A stretch of DNA of 64,000 bases, taken from NCBI RefSeq assembly GCF_963677685.1, contig NZ_OY782186.1, forward strand, positions 1,922,001-1,986,000, read 5' to 3'. This DNA comes from an uncultured Bacteroides sp. Lineage in GTDB: Bacteria > Bacteroidota > Bacteroidia > Bacteroidales > Bacteroidaceae. The notes beneath the pieces were generated by a model. That model ran no database searches. It saw nothing but the letters and a program-made list of their open reading frames with translations, and was not told the DNA's origin. This document shows, piece after piece, positions 9,334 to 19,486 of this stretch. The position numbers and the translations under genes are program-made. Positions within the stretch are counted from its first letter, which is position 1, and every line of letters begins with the position of its first letter.

Positions 9334-9341
9334 TATCTTTG
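9334..9341 (+). promoter_or_regulatory. -7 promoter box of the outer-membrane protein gene
   Basis: TATCTTTG, a perfect -7 match, 33 bases before the ATG at 9374. It is divergent from the methyltransferase promoter about 70 bases away. Confidence 0.55.
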
Positions 9342-9373
9342 TCAATTATCTCATTATATTGATTTAAGAGCGG

Positions 9374-11677
9374 ATGAAAAGAGGCTTTTTTTATATACTA
9401 CAGCTTACGATGATTGGAGTACTTGCTTCATGCTCTGCCACAAAATTTGTACCTGAGGGTTCTTATTTGTTAGATGCAGTTGCTATACAAGTAGACAATA
9501 AGAAAATTAAATCATCTGAGTTGAAACCTTATCTTCGGCAAACGCCTAATACTAAATGGTTTAGTTTGGTAAAAACTCAATTATATATCTATAGTTTATC
9601 GGGAAGAGATTCTACGCGATGGTTGAATAAAACTATTCGTAAGATAGGAGATGCTCCTGTTATTTATAATGAAAACGAAGCTCTTCGTTCATCTGAAGAA
9701 CTTACTAAAGTGATGCAAAATATGGGCTATATGGGAGCCAAAGTGCATCGCAATACGAAAACAAAGAAGAAAAAACTGAAGTTGACTTATCAAATAATTT
9801 CAGGTAAACCCTATATAGTGCGTCATTTAAGCTATGACATTGCCGATAAAAAGATCGAGAACTTACTTCAGAAAGATTCTACTAATTCTCTGCTACGCAG
9901 AGGAATGCTTTTTAACGTCAATAAATTAGATGCTGAACGGCAACGGATTACCAGTTATTTGGCTCAAAGAGGATATTATAAATTTAATAAAGACTTTATT
10001 AATTATACGGCTGATACAGTTCGAAATACTTATTTAGTTGATTTGACTCTTCATGTGTTACCTTATAAAACTGATATGAATGCTTCTGCTACGGAACACA
10101 AACAATATAGAATTAATAAAGTCAACTTTATTACAGATTATGATGTTCTTCAATCTTCTGCACTGAGTAGCATTGAAGTGAATGACTCCATACATTATAA
10201 AGGATTTCCTATTTATTATAAAGATAATTTATATTTGCGGCCTAAGGTTCTTGTCGATAATTTGCGCATTACTCCGGGCTCGCTATATAACGAACGTGAT
10301 GTGCAGCGTACTTATACTTATTTGGGGAGACTTGCTGCTTTGAAATACACAAATATTCGTTTTTTTGAAACACAAGTAGCGGATAGTACACTTCTTAATT
10401 GCTATGTAATGCTTACTAAAGGCAAACACCAGTCTGTCTCTTTTGAGATAGAAGGAACAAACTCTGCCGGTGATCTTGGAGCTGCTGCCTCTGTTTCTTT
10501 TCAGCATCGTAATCTATTTCATGGATCTGAGATTTTTATGTTTAAGGTTAGAGGGGCGTATGAAGCAATCTCGGGTCTGCAAGAGTATTCCAGCAATAGT
10601 TATAGAGAATATGGTGCAGAAACTAGTATTAGTTTTCCTAATTTTTTATTTCCTTTTCTTTCGTCTAATTTTAAGAAACAGATTAGAGCTACCACTGAGT
10701 TTGGTTTGCAATATAATTCTCAGATAAGGCCCGAATTTTCACGTAAAGTAGCATCCGCATCGTGGAGTTATAAATGGTCTAATCACCCCAAAATACAACA
10801 TCGTTTAGATCTTTTGGACGTTAGTTTTTTAACAAGTTGGCTTTCAGATAAGTTTAAGCAAAAATACATAGATAACCATCAAGAATATATACTAGAATAT
10901 AACTATAAAGACAGACTTATTGTCCGGACAGGCTATACCTATCATTACAATAGTCGTGGTGGAGCTTTGACGGATAATACAATTGCCTCTAATTCATACT
11001 CTATCCGAGCTGGCATAGAATCTGCGGGAAATCTTCTTTATGCGGTATCACGTCTTACAAAGCAAGGAAAAAATAGTGATGGAGAATATGCTATTTTGAA
11101 AATTCCCTATGCACAATACTTGAAAGCAGATTTTGACTTTGCAAAGAATATAAGAATTGATGATCGAAATTCCGTAGCTTATCATATGGGTTTTGGTATT
11201 GCTTTCCCTTATGGAAATGCAAAGATAGTGCCTTTTGAGAAACAATACTTTTCAGGTGGAGCTAATAGTGTACGTGGATGGTCTGTTCGTGGGCTTGGTC
11301 CCGGTTCTTTTCCAGGGGATAATAACTTTTTGAACCAATCAGGTGATATGAAATTCGATGCAAGTATTGAATACCGTAGCAAGCTGTTTTGGCGATTTCA
11401 AGCTGCTACGTTTATTGATGCGGGTAATATTTGGACTATTCGTAATTACGAAAATCAGCCAGGAGGACAATTTCGCTTTGATAAGTTTTATAAGCAAATA
11501 GCATTTGCTTACGGTTTAGGTTTACGTATTGATCTTGACTATTTGGTGTTTAGACTTGATGGAGGAATGAAAGCTCTTAATCCTGTCTATAGCAATAAAA
11601 AAGAGCGTTATCCTATTCTTAATCCTAACTTTAAGAGAGATTTCACTTTTCATCTTGCTGTTGGCTATCCTTTTTGA
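9374..11677 (+). CDS. BamA/TamA-family outer-membrane protein with lipobox
   Basis: A 767-residue protein of the Omp85 superfamily, which inserts or exports proteins at the outer membrane. The N-terminus has a signal with lipobox GVLASCSATKFVPEG, so it may be lipid-anchored before the POTRA-like domains (residues about 30-350, with the pattern YRINKVNFITDYDVL). The C-terminal half is a 16-strand type barrel containing the VRGW loop (SVRGWSVRGLGPGSFPG) typical of the family, and ends in phenylalanine (HLAVGYPF), the barrel-assembly signal. A lipoprotein TamA-like variant is common in Bacteroidota. Monocistronic. Confidence 0.88.
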   Translation: MKRGFFYILQLTMIGVLASCSATKFVPEGSYLLDAVAIQVDNKKIKSSELKPYLRQTPNTKWFSLVKTQLYIYSLSGRDSTRWLNKTIRKIGDAPVIYNENEALRSSEELTKVMQNMGYMGAKVHRNTKTKKKKLKLTYQIISGKPYIVRHLSYDIADKKIENLLQKDSTNSLLRRGMLFNVNKLDAERQRITSYLAQRGYYKFNKDFINYTADTVRNTYLVDLTLHVLPYKTDMNASATEHKQYRINKVNFITDYDVLQSSALSSIEVNDSIHYKGFPIYYKDNLYLRPKVLVDNLRITPGSLYNERDVQRTYTYLGRLAALKYTNIRFFETQVADSTLLNCYVMLTKGKHQSVSFEIEGTNSAGDLGAAASVSFQHRNLFHGSEIFMFKVRGAYEAISGLQEYSSNSYREYGAETSISFPNFLFPFLSSNFKKQIRATTEFGLQYNSQIRPEFSRKVASASWSYKWSNHPKIQHRLDLLDVSFLTSWLSDKFKQKYIDNHQEYILEYNYKDRLIVRTGYTYHYNSRGGALTDNTIASNSYSIRAGIESAGNLLYAVSRLTKQGKNSDGEYAILKIPYAQYLKADFDFAKNIRIDDRNSVAYHMGFGIAFPYGNAKIVPFEKQYFSGGANSVRGWSVRGLGPGSFPGDNNFLNQSGDMKFDASIEYRSKLFWRFQAATFIDAGNIWTIRNYENQPGGQFRFDKFYKQIAFAYGLGLRIDLDYLVFRLDGGMKALNPVYSNKKERYPILNPNFKRDFTFHLAVGYPF

Positions 11678-11746
11678 TGGGGCTGTTTATCTATCTTATA
11701 AAAGAACAATTTTTAAATCTGAAATTAGACAATCCTAATCAGCAAT

Positions 11747-11801
11747 GAATAGAGCCATATCATTACTCAAAACAGAGTTTGATATGGCCCTTTATTTTTC
11801 T
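11747..11801. terminator. terminator hairpin
   Basis: GAGCCATATCA pairs with TGATATGGC over a loop of about 15 bases, followed by CCTTTATTTTTC. It ends the outer-membrane protein transcript. Confidence 0.7.
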
Positions 11802-11880
11802 ATGTTAAAACCTCCAACTTCTTAGAGTGAGCGTTTTAAAGTTTTAGCACATTTCACCTTTTTATGGCTGAACGAAGTTT

Positions 11881-12429
11881 CTATCTTGAAGCGAAGAAAA
11901 CATTATTCATTGCCGCTTTGCGAGCTGCTGTCATTCCTTGAGCATCAAGAGTTACATTCATTGAATTACCTCCAGGTAGATACATATCAGCAGTTCCGTC
12001 ATTATTCATCTTTAATAATTTGCTACTATGTCCTTCATATACAACGTTCCAAGTATTCGTTGCTTTGTCATAAATAAGATTCATGCTTTGGCCATCTTTG
12101 CTTATAGAGTAGCCTTCCTTAAGAGTTTCAACCATATATTCTCCATTTTCTCCTTTTATCTTCTTCGTAGTTCCTACGTTGGCAATTGCTGGGTTGGATC
12201 CTGTCCAGAATTCAATAGAATTTAGCACTACAATATCAACTAAACCGGCAATCGGATAAATAGGCACAATATGGCAAGCTATGAACACCAATTCATTCAC
12301 AAACTTATTACCTATTGTTTGGTTCCAGTCAAGTACTTTGTGCCATAAAGTGAATGAACCAATACATGAACTAAATAGAAGCGTGCCACTAAGTAAATAG
12401 GCACATAGAGATAGTTTTCTTTTTTTCAT
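11881..12429 (-). CDS. DUF3332 domain lipoprotein
   Basis: A 182-residue lipoprotein with signal and lipobox GTLLFSSCIGSF. The DUF3332 core FTLWHKVLDWNQTIGNKFVNE is followed by a hydrophobic segment (ELVFIACHIVPIYPIAGLVD, residues about 45-65) and VLNSIEFWTG. The C-terminal half is hydrophilic, with short strands around YDKATNTWNVVYEG. The family has no known function. It is a single gene; the DoxX gene upstream on the same strand is 72 bases away. Confidence 0.85.
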   Translation of the reverse strand: MKKRKLSLCAYLLSGTLLFSSCIGSFTLWHKVLDWNQTIGNKFVNELVFIACHIVPIYPIAGLVDIVVLNSIEFWTGSNPAIANVGTTKKIKGENGEYMVETLKEGYSISKDGQSMNLIYDKATNTWNVVYEGHSSKLLKMNNDGTADMYLPGGNSMNVTLDAQGMTAARKAAMNNVFFASR

Positions 12430-12501
12430 AACTGTTTTATAAATGATGTGTATTATTATTCTAAAAGATAGAAGCCTTAGAAATTCCTATATTAAACTTT
12501 T

Positions 12502-12933
12502 CTATTTACGAGGAGGAAAGATTGTGGAGATTAACTTGTCCACAGAATATTTACCCGGGCCAATTAAATACATAAGTACAAATACACTTAAATATATAAA
12601 AGCTAACTCCTTAACAGCAAAGCTGTCATTGCCGTGAATAACAAAAAAAGCCATTCCCATTGTAATAATCATAGGAATCATTGAAAGTCTATATAGAAAA
12701 CCTACAATGAAAGCAGCAGAGCAGACCAATTCTCCAAAAATTGCCAATATGAGTGACGTAGAGCTTCCTATACCTAGCGGATCGGGGAAGCCGGAAGACA
12801 TTTGTTCAAATGCGTTCCATTTTTGGATACCATGGCTCATTAGGAGTAAGCCGAATATAACTCTTATTGCAAGAAGGAATAATGAAACTCTGGTATCGTC
12901 TGGTTTACTTGGGAATAAAAATCTATAGAACAT
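12502..12933 (-). CDS. DoxX-family membrane protein
   Basis: A 143-residue integral membrane protein with four hydrophobic helices. The DoxX pattern is seen as AIRVIFGLLLMSHGIQKW (residues about 22-40) followed by GELVCSAAFIVGFLYRL and a last helix AFIYLSVFVLMYLIGPG. DoxX-like proteins are linked to quinone or thiol redox reactions in the membrane, but no function is established for this subgroup. The ATG at 12933 gives a start that fits the family. Confidence 0.87.
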   Translation of the reverse strand: MFYRFLFPSKPDDTRVSLFLLAIRVIFGLLLMSHGIQKWNAFEQMSSGFPDPLGIGSSTSLILAIFGELVCSAAFIVGFLYRLSMIPMIITMGMAFFVIHGNDSFAVKELAFIYLSVFVLMYLIGPGKYSVDKLISTIFPPRK

Positions 12934-13067
12934 TGTCTTGTATTTTAAGTTTATAATAATGAGTACCTAGTTACTATAACGAAAGGAATATTCTATTTGT
13001 TTGTTTTGAATTTTGTTTTTCTTCTTTTCTATTATTGAAACATCATTTTAAGTATATATAGGGATAT

Positions 13068-13125
13068 AAAAAATCCCCGATTATTTCAAAATTATATTTA
13101 TGGAACAATCAGGGATTAAAATCAT
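13068..13125 (-). terminator. terminator of prs
   Basis: On the minus strand, AATCCCTGATT and AATCGGGGATT form an imperfect stem followed by TTTTTT. It lies 25 bases after the prs stop codon. Confidence 0.65.
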
Positions 13126-13149
13126 TACAAATATAGAGAGTTCTTTTTA

Positions 13150-14088
13150 TTAAATGATATATTGAGAACTAATAGATTCATTGTTTACCACTCTTTTTAT
13201 TGTTTCTGCAAACATTTTAGCTATACTTAGCTGTTTAACTTTTACACTGTCTTTGCAGTAAGGTATGCTATCAGTGAAAACTATTTCGGAAAGTCCAGAA
13301 TTGGTTATTCTCTCAGAAGCAGGGTCAGACATCACACAATGGCTAGCGATTGCTCTAACCGAATTAGCTCCGGCTCCAAGCATGATATTGGCAGCTTTAG
13401 TTATAGTACCAGCAGTATCAACAATGTCATCAATCAATATAACATTTTTATTTTCCACATCACCAATAATCTGCATTGTTGCTACTTCGTTTGCTTTTAC
13501 ACGCGATTTGTTGCACAATACTAGTGGCACACCCAAATATTTAGAAAAAGTACTTGCTCTCTTTGAACCTCCAACATCGGGGGTTGCGATAACTAAATTA
13601 TCTAATTTTAAAGATTGAATGTAGGGGAGGAAAACAGCCGAAGCATATAAGTGGTCAACCGGAATGTTGAAAAAACCTTGAATTTGATCAGCATGCAAAT
13701 CCATTGTTATTAATCGATCGATACCAGCTACAGAAAGCAAGTCGGCTACTAGTTTAGCGCCTATAGAGACGCGTGGTTTGTCTTTTCTGTCTTGACGTGC
13801 CCAACCAAAATACGGAATTACAGCAATGACACTTTTAGCAGAAGCTCTTTTTGCTGCATCTACCATTAATAGTAGCTCCATTAAGTTGTCAGAGTTCGGG
13901 AAGGTGGACTGAACCAGAAAAACATGAGAGCCGCGAATCGATTCTTCATAAGAAACAGCAAATTCACCATCGGCAAAATGGGTGATATTCATATTTCCCA
14001 GAGGACAATCAAGGCTGGCGCAAATTTTTTCAGCTAGGTATCTTGAGTTAGTTCCTGAAAATACCATAAAGGGTGTTTTTTCGCTCAT
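13150..14088 (-). CDS. prs: ribose-phosphate pyrophosphokinase
   Basis: Makes PRPP from ribose 5-phosphate and ATP, feeding purine, pyrimidine, histidine, tryptophan and NAD synthesis. The PRPP-binding loop is VILIDDIVDTAGTI (residues about 218-231) and the ATP-binding flexible loop region is PYFGWARQDRKDKPR (about 97-111). The 312-residue length is normal and the protein is cytosolic. It is monocistronic, with its own -7 box and terminator. It belongs to the class I group. Confidence 0.97.
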   Translation of the reverse strand: MSEKTPFMVFSGTNSRYLAEKICASLDCPLGNMNITHFADGEFAVSYEESIRGSHVFLVQSTFPNSDNLMELLLMVDAAKRASAKSVIAVIPYFGWARQDRKDKPRVSIGAKLVADLLSVAGIDRLITMDLHADQIQGFFNIPVDHLYASAVFLPYIQSLKLDNLVIATPDVGGSKRASTFSKYLGVPLVLCNKSRVKANEVATMQIIGDVENKNVILIDDIVDTAGTITKAANIMLGAGANSVRAIASHCVMSDPASERITNSGLSEIVFTDSIPYCKDSVKVKQLSIAKMFAETIKRVVNNESISSQYII

Positions 14089-14125
14089 TATTGTAATAGT
14101 TGTTACCTATTTGTTAATTTGCATG

Positions 14126-14133
14126 CAAAGGTA
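14126..14133 (-). promoter_or_regulatory. -7 promoter box of prs
   Basis: Reads TACCTTTG on the minus strand, 38 bases upstream of the start codon. Confidence 0.55.
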
Positions 14134-14263
14134 TAAATTCTATGTCCAATCTAAAAGACTTATTGTAGAAAAATATTTTGTGCGGCTTGTTTTTCTTCCT
14201 TTCTCATAGTGTTAATCAGATTATAAAACAGATGATAATCGTTCATTTATTTAGAAAAAATTG

Positions 14264-14271
14264 TAGTTTTG
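14264..14271 (+). promoter_or_regulatory. -7 promoter box of the double sensor kinase
   Basis: TAGTTTTG fits TAnnTTTG and lies 26 bases before the ATG at 14297; a -33 match is not clear. Confidence 0.45.
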
Positions 14272-14296
14272 CTTTCTTAAGATAAAAAGAATATTG

Positions 14297-17200
14297 ATGA
14301 ATCCTCGCATATCCATATTTGCTTTGTGTCTGTTTATCATATCGATTGTGGCTTCTTGTGTGGGAATTGCACCAACTAAGGAAGTTCATCTTATTGATTC
14401 CTTGAATCGTAGGGCTTACTCTGTACGCTATATAGACTTAGACTCTTCTTTTCTGTTGGCTGATCAGGCATATCAACAAGCTAATTTATATAAACAGGGT
14501 AAGGCAGAAGCATGTAATAATCTAGGCTTCTGTGCTTTTATGCGGATGGACTTTGATAAAGCAGAACATCTGCATAAGTCAGTGTACCGCATTACGAAAA
14601 ATGAGCTTGAATTGTTGGTCGCAGATATTGGTTTGATGAAAGTTTATCAGCGAACAGCGATGAATAAAGAATTCTATGATTATCGTAATAGTGCTTTGAA
14701 GAGGTTTAAAAGGATAGAAGAAGACCGGAAACTGTTTGTTAACTCTCATGAAGTGCTTCGCTTGAATTATGCTTATTCTGAATTTTCTATCGTTTCTGCT
14801 ATTTATTACTACTATCTCCAGCAACGTCCCGAAGCTATTGAATCTATTAATGATATTAATGTAGAAGAAGATTTGGCTAATGATACCAGCCAGATTTTAT
14901 ACTATCATTATATAAAAGGATCAGCTTCTTTGTGCGAAGCTGAAAATCCCACAGATCGTACCTTACGTGAATTTGATGAGCTGTATACTACTTGGAATAT
15001 GGCTTCTAAAAAGAAATACCTCTATTTTGAAGCAAATGGTTTGCAGGGGTTGGCAAATTTGATGCTTAGACCTGATAATTTCCTTTTGTTTCAAGAAAGA
15101 CGATCTCATGCTCTTATAAGTTTTGACTTGCCCATTGATACTCTGCTTCCTCGTCGCTTGGCTGAAATGTCATTAGTAAAATTCAGGCAATACAATGATT
15201 TATATCAGATAGCTGCCGCTTATGTTACCATTGGAAAATATCTGAATGCACACGGTCTATATCATGAAGCTTTGGATACTCTTACCAAGGCACTTAACTG
15301 TGTAAATCAACATCATGAACTTTATTATTCCCATCACCACGACTCATTGCAATCTGATAGGCTGAAGCCCTTTATTAATCGTGATACCATCTACACTGAA
15401 TTAGGCTGGTTAGGTAAGAACGGAATAAAGACCGTGCCAGAATGGATTTCGCGTATTCGCGAACAACTGAGTGTGACATATGCCGGATTGGGATTAAAAG
15501 TACCTTCAGATTATAATCGAAATATTTATCTTGATATTTTGGATTATACCCGTCAAGATAAACAATTTGAAAGTCGTTATCAGGCTTTGGAAGTAGAGTC
15601 GGGACAATTAACGGTACTTCTTGTTGTGGTTATTCTAGGGGTTATTTGTTTACTTATTCTCTTTTGGGTGTTTAACAAACGAGCTAAAGAGCGTAATCAG
15701 ACACATATTCTTCGACTTCGGCAAACGTTGGAAATTTGTCGTAAGATAACAGCTTCTCCTGCTAAAACATCGGAAGAGGAAACACTACAAGTTATAATTC
15801 GGGGCATTCAACCAGATATGGATACTTTATTAGGAGTAGCCCGTCTATCAATTGAAATGTTGGATGATGTAAATGTCAGCGGTGGCGATTTATCCGACGA
15901 AACGCTTATGGTATCTGAATTTGAACTCCAGATTCCGGATAAAGCTATGCCCATTGGTAATATGAAACTTTACACCCGTCATAAGTTGACCAAAGAAGAT
16001 CGCACTCTATTAAAAATAATCATTCCTTATATATCCTGGACTCTCGATAACGGGATGACCTTTATATTACTCAGTGATGAAGAAAAGGCTCTCGAAAAAC
16101 AACGTTATGTCTATGAACAGCATATTGCAACTAATAAGCGGCAAAACTTGATTAAGAAATCTTGTATGGCCATTGTGAACGGTATCAATCCTTATATAGA
16201 CCGGATCATCAATGAAGTACATAAACTTACTGCAAAAGGATTTATCAATGATGAGAAGATAAAAAAGGAGAAGATGGAGTATATTGATGAATTGGTTACG
16301 ACGATCAATGAATATAATGACATCTTGGCTTCTTGGATAAAAATGAAGCAAGGTACTTTGAATCTCAATATTGAGAATTTTGCTTTAAATGATCTCTTTA
16401 TATTGGTTGCTAAAGGACGTCGGAATTTTGAAATGAAGAACCAAACTTTGAATATTCTTCCTACTGATGCCATCGTGAAGGCTGATAAGGCTCTGACCCT
16501 GTTCATGATTAACACGCTTGCGGAGAATGCCCGAAAATATACGCCTCAGGGAGGGATAATAGAGATCTCTTCGGATGTTACAGATAAATATGTAGAGATA
16601 TCGGTGAAAGATAATGGAAGGGGGCTTTCTGCTGATGATGTGGCTTGCATCGTGGGCGAAAAAGTCTATGATTCGAGTGCTATTGGTATGAGAGATGCTG
16701 TCGATTCTGAGGACTTGAAACAAAACAAAGGAAATGGTTTTGGCTTGATGAATTGCAAAGGCATCATAGAAAAATACAAAAAAACGAACTCACTGTTTAA
16801 TGTTTGCCTTTTCAGTGTAGAGAGTGTTCCTGGTAAAGGTAGTCGATTCTATTTCCGTTTACCTCAGGGAGTGCGTAAGATGCTTCATCTCTTTCTTTTC
16901 TTTTTCTTCTCCACTTTTTTTATCTCTTGTAATCAACACGACTCTTTAAGGTCGTCTGCGCAACAGGACTCACTCAGTACAGTAGAATCTCAAAAAGGCT
17001 ACGAACGATTGCTGGATAGAGCTTCACTTTTTGCTGATACAGCCTATTACTGTAATGTTATTGAAGATTATGCTCTTGCTTTGCAATATGCTGATTCGGC
17101 TATAACATACTTAAATTTGCATTATAAAAAATATGCACGTTTTCCACATTCCTACATGAGCCTGTATAATGATGGAAAAACACCAGCTGAAATAGATTGG

Positions 17201-18742
17201 TGGAATAGTATGTTTGATTCCGATTTTCATGTTATTCTAGATATTCGTAATGAAGCAGCAGTTTCATTGCTTGCGTTGAAGAAATGGGATGCTTATAGTT
17301 ACAATAACTCAGCTTATACAGCTCTTTACAAACTATTGGGAGAAGATAAATCTCTAGAAGATTATTGCAAACAATTGGAGCGTTCTACCACTAATAAATC
17401 GGTTGGTATCATTCTTTGTTTATTGTTGCTGGCTTCTTCTCTTCTTGGCTACTACTTCTTGTATGTGCGTAAAAGAGTCATGTACCGATTTAATTTGGAA
17501 CAAGTCTTTGAGATCAATAAAAAGATTTTTTCCTCTTCCTTACTGAGTTCTCAAGAAACCACCCAAATTGTTTCTCGGGAAGAAGATATTTTAAAAGAGA
17601 TGTTACAGCGCATAGTCGACGAATCATTTGATGCGGTAAATGAACTCTTTCAAACGGAAAGCTTAGGCATTGCTGCCTATAATGAAACTGCAAATAAGCT
17701 GGAGTATGTTTCCAAGTCCGGTATAAACGAAATGCCCATGATCGTTCAGCAATGTTTTGATAATCGTACGTATCTGTGTGATGAAACGTTTCAGGCTATT
17801 CCCCTTGCTTTATATATTGGTGCAAAACATTATTATGTGGGAGTGCTGACGATTGATGTACAAAAAAATCCCGAAGAAGAGGAGAATAACCTTCTTCTTG
17901 AGCTGGTAGCCCGTTATTATGCTATTGCCGTATACAATGCGGTGATCCGCTTGGTTAGTAGGTACAGAGATCTGGAATCTGCCCAAGAAGAGACGAGACG
18001 TGCGCTTTGGGAAGATAACCTGTTGCATGTTCAAAACATGGTGTTAGATAACTGCCTATCTACCATTAAACATGAAACAATTTATTATCCCAATAAGATA
18101 AAGCAAATTATAGACAAATTGCGCTCAGACTCTCTTACTATTCCCGAAGAAAAAGAGGGCATAGAATCCATCGTAGAGTTGATTGAATATTATAAAGGAA
18201 TTTTCTCTATTTTAAGCTCTTGCGCTTCCCGTCAGCTCGATGAAGTAACATTTCGTCGTTCTGCTATTGCAGTGCCCGACCTTTTTGCATATGCTGAGAA
18301 ATACTTTAATCGCTGTGTTAAAAATCAATCTTTAGATAATATCTCCCTTTCTTTCGAATCTATTGAAGCTTGGGTGATAGGAGATGTTCATCTGCTTCAT
18401 TTCCTGTTTGAGAACTTGATTGATGAGGCTCTTTCTGTTAACTTAGCAGGAAAGCTCATTTTGCAAGCCTCTATTGATGGAGATTATATTCGTTTCTCGT
18501 TCATTGATACCCGTCGGGAGAAAAGTGTGGAAGAGTTGAACAACTTGTTCTATCCCAACCTTAGTAGAATGATAGCAGGGAAAACCGGAGAGCTTATAGG
18601 CACAGAATACTTGGTTTGTAAGCAAATCGTTCGTGATCATGATGAGTTCGCTCTTAGAAGAGGATGTCGTATCAACGCTGAAGTGTTTTCACAAGGAGGT
18701 TTTGTTGTTTACTTTACAATACCAAGACGTAAGAATAGATAA
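14297..18742 (+). CDS. tandem (double) sensor histidine kinase-like lipoprotein, DUF5112/DUF5113 type
   Basis: A single 1481-residue frame made of two similar units. Unit one: lipobox IVASCVG at the N-terminus, TPR-like helices (to about residue 430), a membrane helix (about 437-460), then an ATPase domain with N-box NTLAENARKYTPQGG (about 740), DNGRGLSADD and GNGFGLMNCKGI. Unit two: an internal signal-like segment with lipobox FFISCNQ just after Met 863, a short TPR part, a membrane helix (about 1034-1057), a GAF-like region and an H-box STIKHETIYYPNKIK (about 1257), then N-box FENLIDEALSVNLAG. The matching place in unit one reads VNGINPYIDRI without histidine. The start is taken as the ATG after an in-frame TTG. 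It pairs with the response regulator 15 bases downstream. Confidence 0.82.
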   Translation: MNPRISIFALCLFIISIVASCVGIAPTKEVHLIDSLNRRAYSVRYIDLDSSFLLADQAYQQANLYKQGKAEACNNLGFCAFMRMDFDKAEHLHKSVYRITKNELELLVADIGLMKVYQRTAMNKEFYDYRNSALKRFKRIEEDRKLFVNSHEVLRLNYAYSEFSIVSAIYYYYLQQRPEAIESINDINVEEDLANDTSQILYYHYIKGSASLCEAENPTDRTLREFDELYTTWNMASKKKYLYFEANGLQGLANLMLRPDNFLLFQERRSHALISFDLPIDTLLPRRLAEMSLVKFRQYNDLYQIAAAYVTIGKYLNAHGLYHEALDTLTKALNCVNQHHELYYSHHHDSLQSDRLKPFINRDTIYTELGWLGKNGIKTVPEWISRIREQLSVTYAGLGLKVPSDYNRNIYLDILDYTRQDKQFESRYQALEVESGQLTVLLVVVILGVICLLILFWVFNKRAKERNQTHILRLRQTLEICRKITASPAKTSEEETLQVIIRGIQPDMDTLLGVARLSIEMLDDVNVSGGDLSDETLMVSEFELQIPDKAMPIGNMKLYTRHKLTKEDRTLLKIIIPYISWTLDNGMTFILLSDEEKALEKQRYVYEQHIATNKRQNLIKKSCMAIVNGINPYIDRIINEVHKLTAKGFINDEKIKKEKMEYIDELVTTINEYNDILASWIKMKQGTLNLNIENFALNDLFILVAKGRRNFEMKNQTLNILPTDAIVKADKALTLFMINTLAENARKYTPQGGIIEISSDVTDKYVEISVKDNGRGLSADDVACIVGEKVYDSSAIGMRDAVDSEDLKQNKGNGFGLMNCKGIIEKYKKTNSLFNVCLFSVESVPGKGSRFYFRLPQGVRKMLHLFLFFFFSTFFISCNQHDSLRSSAQQDSLSTVESQKGYERLLDRASLFADTAYYCNVIEDYALALQYADSAITYLNLHYKKYARFPHSYMSLYNDGKTPAEIDWWNSMFDSDFHVILDIRNEAAVSLLALKKWDAYSYNNSAYTALYKLLGEDKSLEDYCKQLERSTTNKSVGIILCLLLLASSLLGYYFLYVRKRVMYRFNLEQVFEINKKIFSSSLLSSQETTQIVSREEDILKEMLQRIVDESFDAVNELFQTESLGIAAYNETANKLEYVSKSGINEMPMIVQQCFDNRTYLCDETFQAIPLALYIGAKHYYVGVLTIDVQKNPEEEENNLLLELVARYYAIAVYNAVIRLVSRYRDLESAQEETRRALWEDNLLHVQNMVLDNCLSTIKHETIYYPNKIKQIIDKLRSDSLTIPEEKEGIESIVELIEYYKGIFSILSSCASRQLDEVTFRRSAIAVPDLFAYAEKYFNRCVKNQSLDNISLSFESIEAWVIGDVHLLHFLFENLIDEALSVNLAGKLILQASIDGDYIRFSFIDTRREKSVEELNNLFYPNLSRMIAGKTGELIGTEYLVCKQIVRDHDEFALRRGCRINAEVFSQGGFVVYFTIPRRKNR

Positions 18743-18757
18743 AAATAGATAGAATAT

Positions 18758-19486
18758 ATGGAAGATAAAAATTTTAAAGTCATCATAGTAGAAGACGTCA
18801 AACTAGAGTTAAAGGGTACAGAAGAAATCTTTCGTCATGAAATCCCTAACGTTGAGGTTATAGGTACTGCTATGACTGAAAAAGAATTTTGGCCCCTTAT
18901 TGAAGCGCAGCAACCGGATATGGTTTTACTCGATTTAGGGCTAGGAGGCTCTACTACTATTGGTGTGGATATTTGCTATAATATCCGTAAAAAATACCCT
19001 TCGGTGCGGGTACTTATCTTCACCGGAGAGATCTTAAACGAGAAACTTTGGGTAGATGTGCTCAACGCAGGAGCAGACGGTATTATTTTAAAGACAGGAG
19101 AGCTCCTTACTAAAACCGATGTACAGGCTGTGATGGATGGTAAAAAGCTAGTGTTTAATTATCCTATATTAGATAAAATCGTAAATCGCTTTAAACAATC
19201 GGTTGCCAATGATGCTCGTCGGCAAGAAGCTGTGATCAGTTATGATATAGATGAGTATGACGAACGATTTTTACGCCATCTAGCTTTAGGTTACACCAAA
19301 GACATGATTGCTTCATTAAAAGGAATGCCTTTTGGAGTAAAATCATTAGAAAAAAGACAAAACGACCTCATCAGTCGCCTATTCTCTGATAGTGAAAAGT
19401 CGGGTGTGAATGCCACTCGCTTAGTTGTTCGCGCTTTAGAGCTGAGAATCCTTGATATAGACAAACTTGAACCTGATGAAGAATAG
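18758..19486 (+). CDS. response regulator with C-terminal LuxR/NarL-like HTH
   Basis: A 242-residue protein. The receiver domain has the acidic pair in IIVEDVK, the phospho-accepting Asp in MVLLDLGLGG (about residue 58), the Thr in LIFTGE and the Lys in IILKTGE. The C-terminal part RFLRHLALGYTKDMIASL with VKSLEKRQNDLISRLF resembles a NarL-type helix-turn-helix with a divergent recognition helix. The cognate kinase is almost surely the gene just upstream. The start of the AbgT gene overlaps its end by 11 bases, so these three are one operon. Confidence 0.87.
   Translation: MEDKNFKVIIVEDVKLELKGTEEIFRHEIPNVEVIGTAMTEKEFWPLIEAQQPDMVLLDLGLGGSTTIGVDICYNIRKKYPSVRVLIFTGEILNEKLWVDVLNAGADGIILKTGELLTKTDVQAVMDGKKLVFNYPILDKIVNRFKQSVANDARRQEAVISYDIDEYDERFLRHLALGYTKDMIASLKGMPFGVKSLEKRQNDLISRLFSDSEKSGVNATRLVVRALELRILDIDKLEPDEE

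Noticed and set aside
16192..16723. Overlapping minus-strand frames in the double sensor kinase.
   Set aside because: They mirror the N-box and linker regions of the real gene; composition is Ile/Phe/Ser-rich as expected for shadows.
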